Positions 60,495 through 64,000 of a stretch of 64,000 nucleotides of DNA are shown one piece after another. The number at the start of each line of letters is the position of its first letter. Position 1 is the stretch's first letter. The DNA is from Roseovarius atlanticus (GTDB lineage Bacteria > Pseudomonadota > Alphaproteobacteria > Rhodobacterales > Rhodobacteraceae), in contig NZ_LAXJ01000018.1 of assembly GCF_001441615.1 (NCBI RefSeq), positions 62,001 through 126,000 on the forward strand, in the 5' to 3' direction. Position numbers and translations under genes: made by a program. The notes under the pieces were generated by a model. It was given only the letters and a program-made list of their open reading frames with translations, was not told the origin of the DNA and did not search any database.

Positions 60495-62624
60495 ATGGGG
60501 TCCTCCTCGAAAACACATCGTCCGTCACCTCGCCGCGCCGCCGGGACGGGCGCGGCCCTGCTTGGCTGCACCGCACTGGTGGCAATCCCGTCGGCCGCCC
60601 TGGCGCAGGACAGCGACGGATCCGAACCCTACCGGCTGGGCACAATCTTCGTCGACGCCATGGCCGAGGCGGATGACGATGCCAATTCCACCATCGCCAA
60701 AGAGCTTTGGACCGGCGGCAAGGTCGCCACCAGCGTGCTGGACACGCCCGCCACCGTCTCGGTCGTGACGCAGAAAGAGATCGCGCAGCGCAACGCCGAC
60801 AAGGTCGAGGACGTGCTGGAATACACACCCGGCGTCATCACTGATTACTACGGCACCGACGACCGCAACGATTACTACCTCGTGCGCGGATTCCAGGCCT
60901 CGACCTATCGCGACGGCCTGACCCTGGGGTCCATGCGCGGCGTCCGGGAAGAGCCCTACGCCTTCGAACGGGTCGAAATCATCAAGGGCGGAAACTCCAC
61001 CCTTTTCGGCACCTCCGATCCGGGCGGGACGCTCAATTTCGTCACCAAGACACCCAAATTCGAACGCTTCGGCGAAATCTACGGCTCCTACGGCACCAAC
61101 AATCACGCCGAGCTTGGCTTCGACTTCGGCGATGTGAACGAGGACGAAACCCTGTCCTACCGTTTCGTGGGCAAGGTCCAGGACGCCGAGTTGGACTATG
61201 CCACGTCCCGCGATGACGAGCAGTTCTTCCTCGGCTCCGTGGCATGGGCCCCGTCGGAGTTCACCAAGCTGACCTTCACCGCCGATTACCTGAGGCGCGA
61301 CTCCACGCCCAACAGCGGCGGCTATCCCATCGACCGGAAATACGACCGCGACCAGTTTTTCGGCGAGCCGGGCTTCAACACTCACGATGTCGAGCGTCTG
61401 ACCGTTTCCGCCGGTGTCCAGCACGAGTTCGAAAACGGCCTCAGGCTGAACGCGAACCTGCGCTACAGCGACCTGACCGACGATTTCGCCTACGTGTACC
61501 TGTCCGATAACGCGGCCCGGGTCGGCACCGTGGTCGACCGCTTCTATTTCGGCACCGACAGCACCGCCGAGGAACTGATCGGCAACGTCATCCTGCAATA
61601 CGACACCAGCTTCGGAAACGTCGACAGCAGCACCCTCGCCGGCTTCGAGTTCCGCAACGCCTCGACGACCAGTTCCTCGATCTACGGCGCGCACACGCCG
61701 ATCGACGTCGCCAACCCGGTCTATACCGGTGCGCCGACAGGCTTTGCGCCCTACGCGGTGCAGGCCAACGACTTCACCACCCAGTCGGTCTTCCTGCAAC
61801 AGAACCTGTCCTTCTCCGAGAGGTTCATCGCAACCGCCGGCGTGCGGCACGACTGGCTGGACATCACCAGCACCGACCTGCTTGCAGGCACGACCCAACA
61901 GGCCGATTTCTCCGAGACGTCCTATCGCGGCGCGCTGACCTACAAGATCACCGACGAGGTCTCGACCTATGCCAGCTACGTACAATCCGTCGCACCGCCC
62001 AGCATCGGCACCGAACCCGAGCGCGGCGAACAATACGAGGTCGGGCTCAAGTATCAGCCCCAGTCCATCAACGCCCTCTTCACCGCCTCGCTCTACGATC
62101 TGACCAAGGACAACGTGGTCGTGCCCGTGGTGCTGCCCAGCGGCGCGATCGAGCGTCAGACGATCGGCGAATCCCGCGTGCGCGGCCTCGAACTCGAGGC
62201 GCGCGCCGAACTTGGGCAGGGCCTCAGCGTCTTCGCCGGCTACAGCTACCAGGACTCCGAATTCGTGCGGGGCAACGTGCGCGGCACCACGGTCGACGGA
62301 AACCGCTTCGCCTCGGTGCCGGAACATCTTGCCTCGCTCTGGCTGACCTACGAGCTGCCGAACCAGGGCGCTCTGGGGGACATGACCGTGGGCGTCGGGG
62401 CCCGGTATGTCGGATCGTACTACTACAACGCCTTCAACAATAACGGCAAAAGCCAGGATCAGGTCTATGTCGATGCCTCGTTCAGCTACGATGTCACCGA
62501 CAGCACGCAACTCAGCCTGAACATCAGCAACATCTTCGACAAGCAATACGTCGTCGGGCGCGGCACGTCGGACTATTACAACGACGGGCGCACCTTCACG
62601 GCGGCGCTGCGCCACAGCTGGTGA
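60495..62624 (+). CDS. TonB-dependent siderophore receptor
   Basis: 709 residues from the ATG at 60495; in-frame ATGs at 60345 and 60462 would put charged residues before the signal peptide. A Tat-like or long signal region (RRAAGTGAALLGCTALVAIPSAALA) ends before QDSDG. The plug has ATVSVVTQKEIAQRNADKVEDVLEYTPGV and YLVRGFQASTYRDGL, ERVEIIKGGNSTLFGTSDPGGTLNFVTK, the FhuA/FoxA-like siderophore receptor pattern. The barrel ends in ALRHSW, an aromatic C-terminus. It imports a ferric siderophore for the importer encoded divergently. Confidence 0.95.
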   Translation: MGSSSKTHRPSPRRAAGTGAALLGCTALVAIPSAALAQDSDGSEPYRLGTIFVDAMAEADDDANSTIAKELWTGGKVATSVLDTPATVSVVTQKEIAQRNADKVEDVLEYTPGVITDYYGTDDRNDYYLVRGFQASTYRDGLTLGSMRGVREEPYAFERVEIIKGGNSTLFGTSDPGGTLNFVTKTPKFERFGEIYGSYGTNNHAELGFDFGDVNEDETLSYRFVGKVQDAELDYATSRDDEQFFLGSVAWAPSEFTKLTFTADYLRRDSTPNSGGYPIDRKYDRDQFFGEPGFNTHDVERLTVSAGVQHEFENGLRLNANLRYSDLTDDFAYVYLSDNAARVGTVVDRFYFGTDSTAEELIGNVILQYDTSFGNVDSSTLAGFEFRNASTTSSSIYGAHTPIDVANPVYTGAPTGFAPYAVQANDFTTQSVFLQQNLSFSERFIATAGVRHDWLDITSTDLLAGTTQQADFSETSYRGALTYKITDEVSTYASYVQSVAPPSIGTEPERGEQYEVGLKYQPQSINALFTASLYDLTKDNVVVPVVLPSGAIERQTIGESRVRGLELEARAELGQGLSVFAGYSYQDSEFVRGNVRGTTVDGNRFASVPEHLASLWLTYELPNQGALGDMTVGVGARYVGSYYYNAFNNNGKSQDQVYVDASFSYDVTDSTQLSLNISNIFDKQYVVGRGTSDYYNDGRTFTAALRHSW

Positions 62625-62647
62625 GCGTCAGCGTCCTGCCAGTGACG

Positions 62648-63526
62648 TCATCCGCGCGCCCGCTGATCCCGCCGCCAGCTTGCCGGGGTCTGTCCGACAA
62701 GCTGCCGGAACGCCCGGGTAAGATGCGCCTGGTCGGAAAAGCCCAGCCGATCGGCAATGTCGGCCACGCTCAGATCGCTCTCGAGCAAGAGGCCGCGCGC
62801 CTGCTCGACCCGCTTGCCAAGCTGCCACTGGTGCGGCGACATGCCCGTCGTGTTCTTGAAGACAAGCGAGAACCAGCTTTCCGACAGGTTCACCGCCCGC
62901 GCCATCTGCGCGATGCTCAGCCTTCGGCCTTCCGCCTCCGTAAGCCGCCGCGTGACCTTGCGCATCTGCGCAGCAGTCAGGCGGGCATTCCCGGTGTCGG
63001 CCTCGGGCCGGTCCACGTCCAGCAGTCCCGAAATCAGGCAATTGGCCAGGGTCTCGGCGAAATGCGCGTGCCGCGTCGGCGCACAGATCTCCTGAACCAG
63101 CAATCGCGCCAGCGGTTCAAGATCAGACACGTCGTTTCGCTCGACCGGCGTTTCCAGAACGCGCGCCGCCACCGACCGGGACACAGGGCCACTCAGAAAC
63201 TGGACGGCCCACGACTGGTCCATGTGAATATCCACATGGGCAAACCTCAGCGGTTTCGAGAACGAGGTCCGCAACTCCATGCCCGCGGGCACGAAAATCG
63301 CGCGGGCCAGCTTGCAGGTTCCGGCCCCCGTGGTGGCCGAGATCGAACTCATGTCATCGAAAAAGAAGCTCAGGCGCGGGTTGGCGGATACATACTCTCC
63401 CGTCGCGCCCCGATCCCCCGACGCCTCCCAATGGGCGACCAACGCGTTCTCGAACTGCCGCCACTGCACGGGGCGGACGGAATGCAGCTTTTCGGTGTGA
63501 CCGGTGAAGTCGTGATTATAGCCCAT
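62648..63526 (-). CDS. AraC family transcriptional regulator
   Basis: 292 residues. The C-terminal two-helix-turn-helix AraC domain (about residues 190-288) reads RRLSIAQMARAVNLSESWFSLVFKNTTGMSPHQWQLGKRVEQARGLLLESDLSVADIADRLGFSDQAHLTRAFRQLVGQTPASWRR. The N-terminal part would bind an effector. Regulators of this kind (PchR-like) activate siderophore receptor genes when the ferric siderophore is present. It converges with the receptor gene, 23 nt apart. Confidence 0.93.
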   Translation of the reverse strand: MGYNHDFTGHTEKLHSVRPVQWRQFENALVAHWEASGDRGATGEYVSANPRLSFFFDDMSSISATTGAGTCKLARAIFVPAGMELRTSFSKPLRFAHVDIHMDQSWAVQFLSGPVSRSVAARVLETPVERNDVSDLEPLARLLVQEICAPTRHAHFAETLANCLISGLLDVDRPEADTGNARLTAAQMRKVTRRLTEAEGRRLSIAQMARAVNLSESWFSLVFKNTTGMSPHQWQLGKRVEQARGLLLESDLSVADIADRLGFSDQAHLTRAFRQLVGQTPASWRRDQRARG

Positions 63527-63777
63527 TGCAACCAGGCTCCGAATGCGAATGTCAGGATTTGGCTATCCGCTGCGCGCCAGCGATGTGCGGCACGAGTCAG
63601 ATTGGCTTGGCTTGGCATTATGACGCCCAAGCGCGCCGGTCACAAGTCGCGCTGTCCGGCCTGGCATACCGGCGGTGGTGTCACCGCTCCGGCTGGCGAC
63701 ATTCGTTTCCCCTGCACGTAAAAGACAGGAACACGCGCCGCACCGGTCAGGCGCGGCCCCGTCCATTAGGAACTCCC
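63527..63777. promoter_or_regulatory. Divergent promoter region between araC-type and exporter genes
   Basis: 251 bp with no gene. A short tandem TGGCT repeat (TTGGCTTGGCTTGGCATTAT) at about 63601-63621 ends in a -10-like CATTAT on the plus strand. A promoter for the exporter is plausible but not proven. Confidence 0.35.
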
Positions 63778-64000
63778 ATGCTGCGCCAGTTCTTCGAATA
63801 TTACCGCCCGCATATGCGCCTCTTCTGGCTGGATTTCGGCTGCGCCGTCATCTCGGGCCTGCTGGAGCTGGCCTTTCCGCTCGCGGTTGCGGGGTTCATC
63901 GACCACCTTCTGCCGCGCGGGGAGTGGGCGCTGACCGTCTGGGCCGCCGTGGGACTGGTCGCGGTCTATCTCGTCAACGCCGGCCTCATGGCCGTGGTGA
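63778..64000 (+). CDS. ABC transporter with fused membrane and ATPase domains, N-terminal part
   Basis: Only the first 74 residues lie in the window; the frame is open to the right edge. It starts MLRQFFEYYRPHMRLFWLDFGCAVISGLLELAFPLAVAGFIDHLLPRGEW, the first helices of an ABC exporter half-transporter. Next to siderophore genes such a transporter could export a siderophore or import one like YbtPQ, but the ATPase part is not visible. Confidence 0.7.
   Translation, partial: MLRQFFEYYRPHMRLFWLDFGCAVISGLLELAFPLAVAGFIDHLLPRGEWALTVWAAVGLVAVYLVNAGLMAVV

Overview
The window looks like a piece of chromosome from a GC-rich alphaproteobacterium, most likely a Rhodobacterales (Roseobacter/Paracoccus-type) species. 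This is inferred from the hom-glpX-recJ-tRNA-Glu gene order, Tad-pilus genes, tripartite tricarboxylate transporters (TTT), the che gene content and an alphaproteobacterial recombinase cassette. No 16S rRNA or other decisive marker is present. Genes are tightly packed, with many 4-nt ATGA/GTGA overlaps.

Region by region. 1-1415: end of a Tad/Flp pilus-type operon (TadG-like plus two TadE-like pseudopilins). 1428-2986: a small membrane protein, a TetR regulator with a palindromic operator, and a small lipoprotein. 3120-8036: housekeeping block (homoserine dehydrogenase, class II fructose bisphosphatase, cysteine hydrolase, RecJ, tRNA-Glu-UUC). 8040-about 11500: a more AT-rich stretch directly downstream of tRNA-Glu with a large serine recombinase, DUF2924 and DUF3489 proteins and a DUF1624 membrane protein, read as a genomic island. 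11567-13683: a three-gene MetOD1/histidine kinase/response regulator operon.

13937-24109 is a catabolic operon: IclR regulator, AMP-forming CoA ligase, citryl-CoA-lyase-like protein, two SDR dehydrogenases, a TctCBA transporter, an unidentified 10-or-more-helix membrane protein and a quinone oxidoreductase. It suggests uptake of a (tri)carboxylic acid, CoA activation and C-C cleavage. The lyase seems to lack the catalytic Asp of its family (Thr197 at that place), making this the best candidate for undescribed biochemistry here. 24110-31200 is a second catabolic unit: a LacI regulator with an inverted-repeat operator, TctABC, a SauS-like acylating aldehyde dehydrogenase and a SauT-like AMP-forming CoA ligase, a plausible sulfoacetate (or similar short acid) route. 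In both units a GC-rich hairpin follows the binding-protein gene tctC.

31625-34962: a branched-chain-amino-acid-type ABC transporter (livHMGF) without a binding-protein gene. 35268-44821: a chemotaxis operon (STAS protein, CheY, CheA, CheW, CheR, CheY, a small unknown protein, a PAS protein, a secreted Cache-like protein, an MCP with a WxxF tail, CheD) with no cheB. 45216-46589: a soluble PAS-MCP.

46800-64000 is an iron-acquisition region: two complete siderophore ABC importers (48919-52446 and 56268-60155), three TonB-dependent receptors, a DUF2218-siderophore-interacting protein, a free DUF2218 protein, an AraC regulator, and the start of an ABC exporter running off the right edge. Direct repeats upstream of the third receptor are candidate AraC-protein sites. 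Gene functions are from recognised motifs and family resemblance; no database search was run.
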